Source of the DNA: Nocardia sp. NBC_00403 | Lineage (GTDB): Bacteria; Actinomycetota; Actinomycetes; Mycobacteriales; Mycobacteriaceae | Direction of reading: 5' to 3' | Assembly (NCBI RefSeq): GCF_036046055.1 | Contig: NZ_CP107939.1 | Span: forward strand, 4,774,001-4,838,000 | Length of the DNA stretch: 64,000 nucleotides | In this document: positions 17,506 to 26,628 of the stretch, one piece after another | How the letters are laid out: every line of letters begins with the position of its first letter | How positions within the stretch are numbered: the first letter of the stretch is position 1 | Notes under the pieces: model-generated | What the model saw: only the letters and a program-made list of their open reading frames with translations | Told to the model about the DNA's origin: nothing | Database searches by the model: none | Made by a program: the position numbers and the translations under genes

Positions 17506-17945
17506 GCAGGCCCCACTTCTGCGGCTAGTTTGATCGCCCGGCGCATTACCGGCACGCCCCAGACGTCGGTGCGATCCAGTGAGACGTTACAACGAATCGC
17601 CTGCATGGCGATGCTGAAATCTTCTGGGTGATAGCGGTTTCTGGACGGATTTCCCCCATGAACGATCGGTAGCATCCGGACAGTTACCGATAGTGTCGGG
17701 GGCAATACCCTGATCGCGAAGCGCGGCAATCGGTGGCGCACGTGCTTCACCTGCTTGGTTGTCGCTACAACGATCGTCGAGTGACGGGCGGCAAGCTGGC
17801 CGTCCCGCTATTGGCTATCGCGTGGAATACTTTGCGGCCCTTGTGATTCGATATGTGAAACAGACTGTGTTCTGTAACAATCAGCTTCTGGTCACCGACT
17901 GATGGAACACCCCAGGCGGTCAGGCTGAGCCGAGGGGACCGATCG
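17506..17945. promoter_or_regulatory. 440-bp divergent intergenic region
   Basis: Separates the minus-strand sugar-nucleotide operon from the plus-strand sugar-phosphate transferase. Its GC content is visibly lower than the flanks. Open frames run through parts of it but have no ribosome-binding site or family resemblance. It probably holds both promoters; I could not place either one. GAGGGGA at 17931-17937 is the ribosome-binding site of the plus-strand gene. Confidence 0.5.
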
Positions 17946-19508
17946 ATGTCGATCGGGGGCAACGAGTTTCTCTCCCAGGGGGAGGTGCGTCTTCTTATGA
18001 GCTTCGAGCTCACCGATGGCGACGATCTGGATGTATCCAGACCGCCGCTGACTTCGCCGCGCTCGGAACGCGAGCGCTGGCAGGCCGAGTATGTACGCCG
18101 CTTGGCGGCAACGGATTCAGTGGTCATCGCCGTCGCTGTCGGGTTGGCGCAGGTCATTCGCTTCGGTGGGCCGGTCGCACCGCCGCTGGCTTGGCCGATG
18201 CCTTATGAGGTCGGCTATGGAGTTGTCTCTACAACACTGGCTTTGGCCTGGATAACCTTTCTGGCCGCGTGCAATACTCGGTCACCACAGGTGGTCGGCA
18301 TCGGCTCGGAGGAATACCGGCGGTTGGTCTCGGCCACATTGCGATTGTTCGGTTTCCTTGCCATCGCGTCGCTGATCTTCCAGATCGAGTTCGCGCGTGG
18401 TTATCTGGCGATCGCGTTGCCGCTCGGCTTGCTCGGGCTGATGTTCAGCAGGTTGTTGTGGCGGCTGCACGCGCGTGCGCGTCGCGGCGTCGGCGAGTAC
18501 CGGACATCGGTCCTGGTGGTAGGTGGCGCCGAGGCGGCACAGGCGATGGCGACCGCGTTCTCGCGCGACCCGGACTCCGGCTATCGGGTGGTCGGTGTGT
18601 GCATTCCGGACGGGGTCAACGGAGCCACCGCGTACGGCATCGAAGCATCGGGGCGCACCTATTCGGTGGTCGGCGACGACCGGTCGGTACTCGAGGCGGT
18701 GCGTCGCAGCGGCGCCGACACCGTCGCAGTCACCGCGACCGACCATCTCGGCCCGGTCGAATTGCGCCGCATGGCCTGGGAACTCGACCCGATCGGGGTG
18801 GAACTGATCGTGGCTCCCGGCGTCGTGGACATCGCGGGCACCCGCCTGACAAACCGTCAGGTTGCCGGCATGCCGATGCTGCATATTGCGAAACCGCAGT
18901 ACGACCGTGCCAAGTCGACCGGCAAGGCGGTGTTCGACGTCTGCTTCGCGGGCACGGTGCTGCTGGCGATCGCGCCGGTGATGCTCGCCATCGCGCTTGC
19001 GGTCAAGCTGACCAGCCCTGGGCCGGTGTTCTACCTGTCGGAGCGAATCGGGCGTGGCGGCAAGCCGTTCCGGATGATCAAGTTCCGCAGTATGTATGTC
19101 GATGCAGACAGCAATGTCGCCGCACTCATCGAGCGCAACGGCGGCAACCCGGTGTTCTTCAAGATGAAGGACGATCCACGCATCACGCCGATCGGGCGCG
19201 TCATCCGCAAGTTCAGCCTCGACGAGCTACCGCAGTTCCTCAACGTGCTCGGCGGTCAGATGAGCGTGGTCGGGCCGCGCCCGCAGGTGCAGCGCGAAGT
19301 GGACTCCTACGACGGCAACATGCGGCGCAGGCTGTTGGTGAAGCCGGGGGTCACCGGGTTGTGGCAGGTCAGCGGGCGATCGGATCTGTCGCTGGAAGAT
19401 TCGGTGCGACTGGATCTTTCCTACGTCGAGAACTGGTCGATGGTGCTGGATCTGCTGTTGATCGCCAAGACCATCGGCGCCGTGGCCCGCGGCGAAGGCG
19501 CGTACTGA
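17946..19508 (+). CDS. Polyprenyl-phosphate sugar-1-phosphate transferase (WbaP/CpsE-like)
   Basis: 520 residues. Two starts are plausible: ATG 17946 (GAGGGGA upstream) and ATG 17998 (GGGGGAGG upstream). After a soluble N-terminus come four membrane spans (about 60-180), a CoA-binding-like Rossmann domain with VLVVGGAEAAQAMATAFSRD (about 190), a further span near 335-360, and the bacterial sugar transferase domain with LSERIGRGGKPFRMIKFRSM, FSLDELPQFLNVL and VVGPRPQVQREV. The enzyme transfers hexose-1-phosphate to undecaprenyl/decaprenyl phosphate at the inner membrane leaflet, the first step of repeat-unit assembly. This makes it the probable initiating enzyme for the locus. Confidence 0.92.
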   Translation: MSIGGNEFLSQGEVRLLMSFELTDGDDLDVSRPPLTSPRSERERWQAEYVRRLAATDSVVIAVAVGLAQVIRFGGPVAPPLAWPMPYEVGYGVVSTTLALAWITFLAACNTRSPQVVGIGSEEYRRLVSATLRLFGFLAIASLIFQIEFARGYLAIALPLGLLGLMFSRLLWRLHARARRGVGEYRTSVLVVGGAEAAQAMATAFSRDPDSGYRVVGVCIPDGVNGATAYGIEASGRTYSVVGDDRSVLEAVRRSGADTVAVTATDHLGPVELRRMAWELDPIGVELIVAPGVVDIAGTRLTNRQVAGMPMLHIAKPQYDRAKSTGKAVFDVCFAGTVLLAIAPVMLAIALAVKLTSPGPVFYLSERIGRGGKPFRMIKFRSMYVDADSNVAALIERNGGNPVFFKMKDDPRITPIGRVIRKFSLDELPQFLNVLGGQMSVVGPRPQVQREVDSYDGNMRRRLLVKPGVTGLWQVSGRSDLSLEDSVRLDLSYVENWSMVLDLLLIAKTIGAVARGEGAY

Positions 19509-19518
19509 ACGGCCCTGG

Positions 19519-20181
19519 TCAGGATGGCCGCCGGGCCGGGAATTCGGCGGCCAACTCCTCGAAGACCGCGGTGTTCATGGCGAAGGCGCGCTTGCCTTCG
19601 TCGAGCACCCTGCGGCGTTCGAGCTCGTCGAAGGGCAGTTGATCCAGCAGGGCCCGGTATTCGCGCTTGAAGGCGGCCGGGTTGCCGACGGCATCGAAGA
19701 CGTAGAAGCGCACGCCATCGCCGCGATGCGGCAGGTTCCAGAGTTTTTCGGCGGTGCCGCGGATGACCTGTCCGCCGGACAGGTCGCCGAGGTAGCGGGT
19801 GTAGTGGTGGGCGATGTAGCCGGCGGGCCATTGGTGTGCGCACTCGACGATGCGGGCGGCGTAGGCGGCGGTCGCGGGCAGCGGTTGCAGGTCTTCGCGC
19901 CAGGCCGGTCCGATCAGGTGGGTGAGGTCGCGTTCCAATTCCGCGGTCCTCGCCAGTTCCGGTCGGATGAACGGACCCGCTACCGGATCGTCGGAGAGGT
20001 GGTTCCAGCGCCCTTCGAGTGCGCGGTAGATGAACCAGAGCTGACCGGTGTAGCGGTGATAGGAGTCCACACCGAGCGCGCCGCCGAGCATGTCGCTCAT
20101 GAACCGGGAGTTCTCGGCCTCGGTGTGCTGTTCCTCGGTGGCGGTACGGATCGCCGTCGAGAACGGAATTGTGTCCGACAT
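19519..20181 (-). CDS. hmuO: Biliverdin-producing heme oxygenase
   Basis: 220 residues from ATG 20181 with GAGGTGG just upstream. IRTATEEQHTEAEN places the proximal haem-ligand His at 19; YLGDLSGGQVI (about 130-140) is the distal-helix glycine motif; GVRFYVFDAVGN and FKREYRALLDQLPF complete the fold. Length matches bacterial HmuO/HO enzymes, which open haem to biliverdin, CO and Fe2+ in the cytoplasm. A candidate IdeR/DtxR box at 20219-20237 lies 38 bp upstream, which fits control by iron. Confidence 0.92.
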   Translation of the reverse strand: MSDTIPFSTAIRTATEEQHTEAENSRFMSDMLGGALGVDSYHRYTGQLWFIYRALEGRWNHLSDDPVAGPFIRPELARTAELERDLTHLIGPAWREDLQPLPATAAYAARIVECAHQWPAGYIAHHYTRYLGDLSGGQVIRGTAEKLWNLPHRGDGVRFYVFDAVGNPAAFKREYRALLDQLPFDELERRRVLDEGKRAFAMNTAVFEELAAEFPARRPS

Positions 20182-20218
20182 GTCCGAAACCACCTCGCTA
20201 TCTCGCGGGCGTCCGCTG

Positions 20219-20237
20219 TATGGCTACCCTAACTAAC
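20219..20237 (-). promoter_or_regulatory. Candidate IdeR/DtxR iron box
   Basis: Minus-strand sequence GTTAGTTAGGGTAGCCATA matches the 19-bp mycobacterial IdeR consensus (TTAGGTTAGGCTAACCTAA) at 12 positions by hand alignment, including the GTTAGG core and TA.CC on the other half. It lies 38 bp upstream of the heme oxygenase ATG, overlapping the end of the thrE-like gene. Confidence 0.5.
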
Positions 20238-21825
20238 CGGTACGACGATACCGGGTTACCGCCGAAGTCGCACGGGAGTCCCGCAACGCGGCCCGGAAGC
20301 CGCGGTCGGCTCGGCGGCGTCGCACGATCGGCCTGCGCAGTGCACCGAAGCGACTCAGGATCCGTGGCCTGCGCACTGTGCGGTCGAACCATTCGCCGAG
20401 GGTAACGCCCGCGGCCAGCGCACAGCCGACACCGATGGCCGCGAGCAACTGGTTGGCTCCGATCAGCAACTCGTCGTTGAGCAGCGCGTAGAGACCGCGG
20501 TACACGCTGAGTCCCGGCAACAGCGGTGTGATGCCTGCGACCGCGACGACCAGCGGCGGTGTCAATGCGCGACGCGCCATCAGACCACCGGCGAGGCCGA
20601 CCAGGGTGGCGGCTACGCCGGAGGAAACCACCGGTCCGAAACCGGTCTGCTGTACGAGCAGATAGCAGATCGTGCCCGCGGCACCGCTGCACGCGGCGGC
20701 GGCAAGGGCCCGGCGCTCGGCATAGCAAGCAAGGGCGAAGGCCAGCGCCGCGACCGCGCCCGCGATTACCTTCACCGCGAGGTCGGTGATGTCGCGGCTG
20801 GCTAGATACACCGGCGGAACCGTGGCGCCGACGAGGTCGCCGATCCGCAACGCGACCGTAATGCCCGCGATGATGCCGCCGGTCATCATGACGACCTCGA
20901 GCATGCGCGCGGACGCGGTGATCGGCGCGCCGGTGATGGCATCCTGCACCGCGCCGACCAGCTGTAAACCGCTGAGTAGCACGGTGATTCCGGCCGCGAT
21001 GATCAGTGTCGGGTCGACATTGATGTGCAGTGGCCCGGCCAGTGTGGCCAGCGCGACCGCGGGTGCGGCCGCGATGGCGCCGCCGACCATGTGCTGGAAG
21101 AAGAACGGCAGTCCGAACCGATTGAGCACCCGGTTGGCCCGGTCGATCGCCAGGGTGGTCGCGAAACTGATTGCGGCGACGAGCACGCCGCCGCCGAGCA
21201 GGGCCGCAATGGCCGCGGCGAGCAGTGACCAGCCGAAGGTGGCCATCCAGCGGTGATAGGGATGCGGGGCCGAGGTGATGGCGTCGAGCGCGGCACGCGC
21301 GTCCTCCGGGGCGACCACTTCGTTGCGGATGCGGCGCGTGAGTCGATCCACGGCGGCCAGCCTGGTGAAGTCGAGCGACCGATAATGCACGATCCGCATG
21401 GTGCTCGCGGGCGGCAATTCCGGACCTCGATCGGCCCAGATCCTGATCGCGTCATAGGTGACGTCGATGCTGCAGCGTGACAGCCCGTAGGTGGCGGCGA
21501 TGAAACGCACCTGAGTGGTCGTGTCGATGACACCGGTGCCCGATGCCAGCACCACTTCGCCGACGCGAACGGCGAGATCGAGCACCTCGGCGACGCGGGC
21601 GTCGTCGGTGAGATCGATCGGCTGCAGCGGAGTCGGGGCAGCGACGATGGTGTCGGCGGTGGCCTGCCGGTCGGCGACCAAGCGCCCGACGGCCTGACTC
21701 ACCACCGGAATTCGCGGTGGCCGACGCAACCATCGCGCGCGCCGCCCGCCGAGTTCGTCGATCCGCGGATCGACGTCGTCTCTTTCCGGAAGTGCGTCAG
21801 AGCCCATGGACGCGAACCTAGTCAT
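20233..21825 (-). CDS. thrE: ThrE-family threonine/serine exporter
   Basis: 530 residues. A soluble N-terminal region leads into the DUF1212 domain (about 80-265): DLAVRVGEVVLASGTGVIDT, YGLSRCSIDVTYDAIRIWAD, and MVGGAIAAAPAVALATLAGP. This is followed by ten or so membrane helices including the second ThrE domain with GVAATLVGLAGGLMARRALT and PGLSVYRGLYALL. Corynebacterial ThrE exports threonine and serine using the proton gradient. ATG at 21825 or 21807 (MGSDALPERDD); neither has a strong ribosome site. Diverges from the F420-dependent oxidoreductase gene. Confidence 0.88.
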   Translation of the reverse strand: MTRFASMGSDALPERDDVDPRIDELGGRRARWLRRPPRIPVVSQAVGRLVADRQATADTIVAAPTPLQPIDLTDDARVAEVLDLAVRVGEVVLASGTGVIDTTTQVRFIAATYGLSRCSIDVTYDAIRIWADRGPELPPASTMRIVHYRSLDFTRLAAVDRLTRRIRNEVVAPEDARAALDAITSAPHPYHRWMATFGWSLLAAAIAALLGGGVLVAAISFATTLAIDRANRVLNRFGLPFFFQHMVGGAIAAAPAVALATLAGPLHINVDPTLIIAAGITVLLSGLQLVGAVQDAITGAPITASARMLEVVMMTGGIIAGITVALRIGDLVGATVPPVYLASRDITDLAVKVIAGAVAALAFALACYAERRALAAAACSGAAGTICYLLVQQTGFGPVVSSGVAATLVGLAGGLMARRALTPPLVVAVAGITPLLPGLSVYRGLYALLNDELLIGANQLLAAIGVGCALAAGVTLGEWFDRTVRRPRILSRFGALRRPIVRRRRADRGFRAALRDSRATSAVTRYRRTG

Positions 21826-21918
21826 CTAGGGGTGCCCGCGTCATCCGCGCTGTTCGCGGCGGGCGTGTTGGTTCTCATTCGGTGCGGCAAGGGCCTTGGT
21901 CCTGTCCCGGAAAGGTGG

Positions 21919-21932
21919 TAGAACTTGTTCTA
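21919..21932. promoter_or_regulatory. KstR-like operator
   Basis: TAGAACTTGTTCTA is a perfect palindrome and fits exactly the published KstR pattern TnnAACnnGTTnnA for the sterol-catabolism repressor. It lies 24 bp upstream of the GTG start of the F420-dependent oxidoreductase and 94 bp from the thrE start. Its assignment to KstR is inference. Confidence 0.55.
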
Positions 21933-21955
21933 ATTCTGCGATGGGAGCGCGTACA

Positions 21956-22810
21956 GTGCGGTACGGAATTGTGTTGTTCACCAGTGACCGGGGCATTACG
22001 CCCGCTGATGCGGCGGCAGCCGCCGAACAGGCCGGCTTCGATGCCTTCTACGTGCCGGAGCACACCCATATCCCGGTGGTCCGTGCCGCGGCACATCCGC
22101 GCACCGGCGATGCGAGCCTGCCCGACGACCGTTACCTGCGTACGCTCGATCCGTGGGTCGCGCTGGCCACCGCTGCCGCCGTCACCAGCAGGATCACCTT
22201 GTCGACCGCGGTGGCGCTGCCCGCCGAGCACCATCCGATCACCCTCGCCAAAACCCTCGCCTCGCTGGATCACCTGTCCGGCGGCCGGGTCAGCCTGGGC
22301 GTCGGATTCGGTTGGAACACCGACGAACTCGCCCATCACGGGGTGCCCGCCGGTAAACGCCGGACGGTGTTGCGCGAGCATCTGGACGCCATGCGGGCCC
22401 TCTGGTCGGAGGAGGAGGCAAGCTTCGCCGGACAGTTCGTGAACTTCGGTCCGAGCTGGTCGTGGCCGAAGCCGGTGCAGAAGCACATCCCGGTCATCCT
22501 GGGTGCGGCGGGCACCGAACAGTCCTTCACCTGGTTGGCAAAGAATGCCGACGGCTGGCTCACCACGCCGACCGAGGAAGGTCTGGATACCAAGATAGAA
22601 CTGTTGCACCGGGTCTGGCGCGAACACGACCGCACGGGGACCCCCGAGGTCATCGCGCTGGCCGGACGGCACGATGCCGCCCAGCTCGCGCAGTGGGCCG
22701 AATTCGGTGTCACCGAGGTGGTTTTCGGCCTGCCGGACCGCGATGCGGACGATGTGCGCGCCTATCTGACGCGGCTGGCAGGAAAGCTGGGCATCGAAGC
22801 AGCCCGCTGA
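21956..22810 (+). CDS. LLM-class F420-dependent oxidoreductase
   Basis: 284 residues from GTG 21956, chosen because GGGAG at 21943-21947 is 8 nt upstream and the family begins at the first beta strand VRYGIVLFTSD; ATG 21941 is the alternative. Luciferase-like TIM barrel: AAEQAGFDAFYVPEHTHIPV, then WVALATAAAVTSRITLSTAV, SLGVGFGWNTDELAHHGVPA, and PVILGAAGTEQSFTWLAKNA. The family uses F420H2 (some use FMN) to reduce or oxidise diverse substrates. The palindrome at 21919-21932 suggests induction during sterol breakdown. Confidence 0.88.
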   Translation: MRYGIVLFTSDRGITPADAAAAAEQAGFDAFYVPEHTHIPVVRAAAHPRTGDASLPDDRYLRTLDPWVALATAAAVTSRITLSTAVALPAEHHPITLAKTLASLDHLSGGRVSLGVGFGWNTDELAHHGVPAGKRRTVLREHLDAMRALWSEEEASFAGQFVNFGPSWSWPKPVQKHIPVILGAAGTEQSFTWLAKNADGWLTTPTEEGLDTKIELLHRVWREHDRTGTPEVIALAGRHDAAQLAQWAEFGVTEVVFGLPDRDADDVRAYLTRLAGKLGIEAAR

Positions 22811-22834
22811 CACCGGCGCTGCCGCACCTATCTT

Positions 22835-22873
22835 CCGCCCGCCGCACCGGGGTAAACCCGGTGCGGCGGGCGG
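22835..22873. terminator. Strong bidirectional terminator hairpin
   Basis: Perfect 17-bp stem, CCGCCCGCCGCACCGGG (22835-22851) with its complement at 22857-22873, around a GTAAA loop. Placed between convergent stop codons at 22810 and 22883. Confidence 0.85.
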
Positions 22874-22882
22874 ACTCTCGTG

Positions 22883-24808
22883 CTAGCCGCGACGCCTGCG
22901 TGCGAAGAACCAGCCGCCGACCACACCGAGCACGCCGACGCCCACCGCCCCGACAATGGCCACCACGATCAACGTCGACGACTTCGAGTCGGTCGCGCTC
23001 GCCGCGCTCGCGGCCTCGGGAGTGCGGCCACCGGTGGATTTTCCGCCGGCCGCAGGTGTGGTGTTCTCGCCGAACACGCCGTCGGTGGCCGAGGTCGAAT
23101 ACTTCGGTCCGTCCTCTTGGGCGCCGGACACGGTGAGATCCAGGCGAATCGGGACCGGGTTGGTTCCGCCTTCCTCGAAGGTCGAGCCCACTTTGACCGC
23201 GATGTAATACCAGCCGGCGACCGCCTGCCGGCGAATGTCCAGGTCGTCGGCCTTGCGGTTGTTGTACCGGATCGGCACGGTCGCCAGCGCGGGCTTGTTG
23301 GACGGCAGCACATTGTCGGTACCGGTGTAGGCCGCGAAGTCCTCGTCGATCTCCTCACGGATGGGCGAGTACAGGGTGGTGCGGATATTCGAGATGCCGC
23401 TCAGGCCGCGGTTGCCGTTCTCGCCGTAGTGCACCCGATACGCCAGCCCCTGTCCCCAGTTCAACCGCACGCGGTAGAAGACGAACTCGCCCGGCCGCAG
23501 GGTGTCGGCGTAGCTGCCGCTGCCGGTCAGGGTGGAGGCGACATTGAACGAGCCGCCGCCGGTCGCCGTGGTGCGGGCACCGATCGGCTCGGTGAAGGTC
23601 GTCTCCGGACGGACGGCCACCGGACCGGGATCGGTTGCGGCGGGCTCGATTCCGACGAGCAATTCGATCGGCAGTCGTTCTGGTACCCCGTTGGAGACGT
23701 GATCCCAGGTCAGCGCGAAGTAGTACCGGCCCCCGCCTTTACACTTGTCGAAGCTGCTGCCGTCCTTGCGTTCCTTGGTCGCGCCATCGAACGCTTTGGC
23801 GACGGTGAGCGCTTCACCGTCACTCGACTTGGTTGTCATCTCGGATTCGAAGACGTTGCAGTCCTTGCCATCTGCGCCGTAGACGCGCATTTGGAGGGTA
23901 TTGATGTCGTCGGTGGACGAGATGTTCGGCAGCCGCGGGAACGACAGCGTGCCGCTGAAGTAGGTGGTGGCGCCCGCGGGCACATCGACGGCCCAGTAGC
24001 GCTTTTCTTTCTGGCCGATGGTGTCCAGGTACTGACCCGCAGTGGCAACCGGTGCCGTGTCGTAGCCGGCGGTGCCGGTGATCGGCGCCCCCGCCGCCTT
24101 GTAGTTGCGCAGCGCGGCCGCGCTGACTCGTGGCAGCGTCCGCTCGAGCGTGGGGCCATCGGCCGCGTCGGTGTAAGTGCCGCCGGTGGCCTGGGCCATG
24201 CAGGTGAGCTGGGCGCGGGCCTTGGCGTCCACGGCGAAGCCGATCGCGTGCATCACCAGGTCGAGGCCCTGCTGCTTCAATTCCCTTGCGACCTCACACG
24301 GGTCGGGCGGGGAACAGGTGTCGTCACCATCGGAGACCAGCACGATGGAGCGCGGTCCGGACTTGGGCAGTGTCGCGGCGGCTCGGCGCAGCGCGGTGCC
24401 CATCGGTGTCCAGCCGCTCGCCTTGATGCCGTCGACCGCGCTGGTCAGCGCCGCCTTGTCGAGGGTGTCCGGCTGGTGCAGCACCTGCACGTCCCGGCAC
24501 CCGGCCGGCTTGTCGGACTCGGCATTCCCGGTGCTTGTGCCGTAAACAGTCAGCCCCACCTTGGATTCGGCGGGTGCCGAGCCGACGAAAGTCCGTACGG
24601 CGTTCTTGGCGGCATCCATCATGGTGCCCGCCGGGTCGGGACGCTGCATGGAACCTGATGCGTCCAGGATGAGCATGGTCGGCGCGTAGTGAGGGGCCTG
24701 CTCTTGGCCCTCCTCCGCGTGGGCGGGTAGGGCGGCAATGGAAAGGCTTGTCAGCCCGATAGCTAGCGCCGCGGTGAGCCCGGTCAGTCGCTTGGTAACT
24801 CTCGACAT
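22883..24808 (-). CDS. Secreted, membrane-anchored VWA-domain protein
   Basis: 641 residues from ATG 24808 (GAGGA 6 nt upstream). Signal peptide with core TAALAIGLTSLSIAALPAHA (cleavage about 31). The von Willebrand A domain follows at once: MLILDASGSM (45-54) is the MIDAS DxSxS, with TPMGTALRRAAATLPKSGP and IVLVSDGDDTCSPPDPCEVA. The region after ~250 is extracellular beta-rich sequence with no recognised domain. A C-terminal helix (IVVAIVGAVGVGVLGVVGGW) plus RRRRG gives a type-I anchor. Likely a metal-dependent adhesion/assembly platform on the outer face of the cytoplasmic membrane; ligand unknown. Confidence 0.85.
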   Translation of the reverse strand: MSRVTKRLTGLTAALAIGLTSLSIAALPAHAEEGQEQAPHYAPTMLILDASGSMQRPDPAGTMMDAAKNAVRTFVGSAPAESKVGLTVYGTSTGNAESDKPAGCRDVQVLHQPDTLDKAALTSAVDGIKASGWTPMGTALRRAAATLPKSGPRSIVLVSDGDDTCSPPDPCEVARELKQQGLDLVMHAIGFAVDAKARAQLTCMAQATGGTYTDAADGPTLERTLPRVSAAALRNYKAAGAPITGTAGYDTAPVATAGQYLDTIGQKEKRYWAVDVPAGATTYFSGTLSFPRLPNISSTDDINTLQMRVYGADGKDCNVFESEMTTKSSDGEALTVAKAFDGATKERKDGSSFDKCKGGGRYYFALTWDHVSNGVPERLPIELLVGIEPAATDPGPVAVRPETTFTEPIGARTTATGGGSFNVASTLTGSGSYADTLRPGEFVFYRVRLNWGQGLAYRVHYGENGNRGLSGISNIRTTLYSPIREEIDEDFAAYTGTDNVLPSNKPALATVPIRYNNRKADDLDIRRQAVAGWYYIAVKVGSTFEEGGTNPVPIRLDLTVSGAQEDGPKYSTSATDGVFGENTTPAAGGKSTGGRTPEAASAASATDSKSSTLIVVAIVGAVGVGVLGVVGGWFFARRRRG

Positions 24809-24951
24809 GGTCCTCGTCTGCTTGGTTCGCCTGCTGTATTGCGAGTTGGACATTACAGACAGCAACCAGTCGGTTCCCTTGTTCAAAAGCTCACCGGCAT
24901 AACAAATCGTTCATCGCTGCTGGTTATCGCACCAGGTCGGCGCGTGCGCGA

Positions 24952-24985
24952 CGACCCACCAGGAGCGGGAACCCCTGGCGGGTCG
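24952..24985 (-). terminator. Hairpin downstream of ABC permease
   Basis: 12-nt arms CGACCCACCAGG and CCTGGCGGGTCG with a single mismatch and a 10-nt loop, starting 9 bp after the permease stop. No T-tract. Confidence 0.5.
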
Positions 24986-24993
24986 CCTCGCGA

Positions 24994-26628
24994 TCAGCGC
25001 AGGTCGCGACGGCGGAAGGCGGCGATGCCAACTGTCAGCAACATGGCCGCGATCCCGAGCAGCCACAGCACCGGGGCCGCGTGGAAGGCCGCGCCGGGCA
25101 GCTTCGGCGGATGGACGAACGGCACCAGGTCGACGAGCCACTGCGGCAGTCCGTCGAGCGAGCCGAGGAAGAAGATCACCATCATGACGCTCAGAACGCC
25201 CCAAGCGACCGGCGTGAATCGTGGCACTATGCCGTAAATGGCCACGGCAATTCCGGTCACCACCCACACCGCGGGCAGCTGAACCGCCGCCGCGCCGAGT
25301 GTGTCGCCCAGCTTGGCGGCCAGGTCACCGTCCATCGCGCCGTAGACGATGCCGATCGCCGCGCCGGCGATCATCAGGACTACCACCGGACCGAGCAGTG
25401 CGAGACCGATGTGGCTCACCGCGTACCGCACCCTGCCCACCGACCCGGCGAGGGTCGCCTCGGCGCGCTGACTTGATTCCTCCTCGTGCAGGCGCAGCAC
25501 CGCCGAGATGGAGTAGGCGGCCGCCGCGACGGCGAGCATGGCGATCGCGAAGGTGATGAAGGAATTCTGCAGGACATCGGTGCCGCCGACCCGGGCGAGC
25601 ATGTCGCGGATCTGTTGGCTGTTGTCGAGCATCTTGCCGACGGAGTCGAGGGCGCCGCCCATCAACATGCCGTAGAGGAGGAAGCCGACGGACCAGGCCA
25701 GCAGTGAGCCGCGCTGCAGCCGCCACGCCAGCCCGGTCGGTCCGGACAGCGTCGGCGCCGCGACCGGCGGTCCGGGGCGCTCCGCGAGCAGTCCCGAGCC
25801 GGTATCGCGCCGGCTCAGCAGTACATAGGCGGCTGCGGTGGTGAGCACGGCAACCGCCGCGAGCGGAATCAGCACCCACCATCGTTCATCCGCATACGGC
25901 CGCATCTGGATGCACCAGCCGAGCGGTGAAAACCAGGACAGCACACCATTTCCCGCGTCGCCGACCGCGCGCAGCGCGAACGCGGACCCGAGCGCGCCGA
26001 ACGCGACGCCGCGTGCGATTCGCGCGCCGGTGCTGACTTGGGCGGCGACCGCGGCGACACCGGCCCAGGCCAGACCCGATGCGGCCAGCGCCGACCCGAA
26101 GGCTAGCGAACCGGCGGCGGGCAGGTCGTTGGCGGTCAGCAGTAGCGTGCACAGGATTCCGGCGACCAGACAACCTGCCGCGGTCATCAGGATGGCTGCA
26201 GTGAGTCCGGCATAGCGGCCGATGCTGGTCGCGCCGACCAGCTCGGCGCGTCCGGTTTCCTCTTCGACCCTGGTGTGCCGAATGACGGTGAGGATCGTCG
26301 CGATCGCGATGATCGCGAAGTAGGGCCCGGCCTTCCACAGGGCGATCGAGCCGAGTTCGGTGCTGAACACCGGCCCGTACATGGCGACAAGTGCGGGGCT
26401 TTCGGTGATGGACTTGGCGTAGTTGTCGAGCTCGGCTTGGGTGTCGTAGACACTCTTGGTGCTCGCGACGTAGAAGGCGGGCAGCATGCCGAAGGCGAGT
26501 ACCCACAGTGGCAAGACGATTCGGTCGCGGCGCAGATAGAGGCGAAGCAACTCGGCGGTACCGGCGAAGTCGGCCGAGCCGCGCACGGCCGGGGCCGCGT
26601 GGTGCCTGCCGGCGGTGATGGTGGTCAT
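24994..26628 (-). CDS. ABC exporter permease (two fused six-span halves)
   Basis: 544 residues, about 12 membrane spans, with two similar halves joined by a hydrophilic linker near 275-300 ([17 protein letters not shown]). [20 protein letters not shown] and [20 protein letters not shown] in the first half, matched by [20 protein letters not shown] in the second, are the EEE..RAE cytoplasmic loops typical of actinobacterial antibiotic/polyketide exporters. Stop-start overlap with the ATPase gene shows one operon: TetR, ATPase, permease. Likely efflux of a hydrophobic compound. Confidence 0.9.
   Translation of the reverse strand: MTTITAGRHHAAPAVRGSADFAGTAELLRLYLRRDRIVLPLWVLAFGMLPAFYVASTKSVYDTQAELDNYAKSITESPALVAMYGPVFSTELGSIALWKAGPYFAIIAIATILTVIRHTRVEEETGRAELVGATSIGRYAGLTAAILMTAAGCLVAGILCTLLLTANDLPAAGSLAFGSALAASGLAWAGVAAVAAQVSTGARIARGVAFGALGSAFALRAVGDAGNGVLSWFSPLGWCIQMRPYADERWWVLIPLAAVAVLTTAAAYVLLSRRDTGSGLLAERPGPPVAAPTLSGPTGLAWRLQRGSLLAWSVGFLLYGMLMGGALDSVGKMLDNSQQIRDMLARVGGTDVLQNSFITFAIAMLAVAAAAYSISAVLRLHEEESSQRAEATLAGSVGRVRYAVSHIGLALLGPVVVLMIAGAAIGIVYGAMDGDLAAKLGDTLGAAAVQLPAVWVVTGIAVAIYGIVPRFTPVAWGVLSVMMVIFFLGSLDGLPQWLVDLVPFVHPPKLPGAAFHAAPVLWLLGIAAMLLTVGIAAFRRRDLR

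Noticed and set aside
22880..24658. 592-codon plus-strand open frame
   Set aside because: Shadow of the secreted VWA protein, which has signal peptide, MIDAS motif and anchor.
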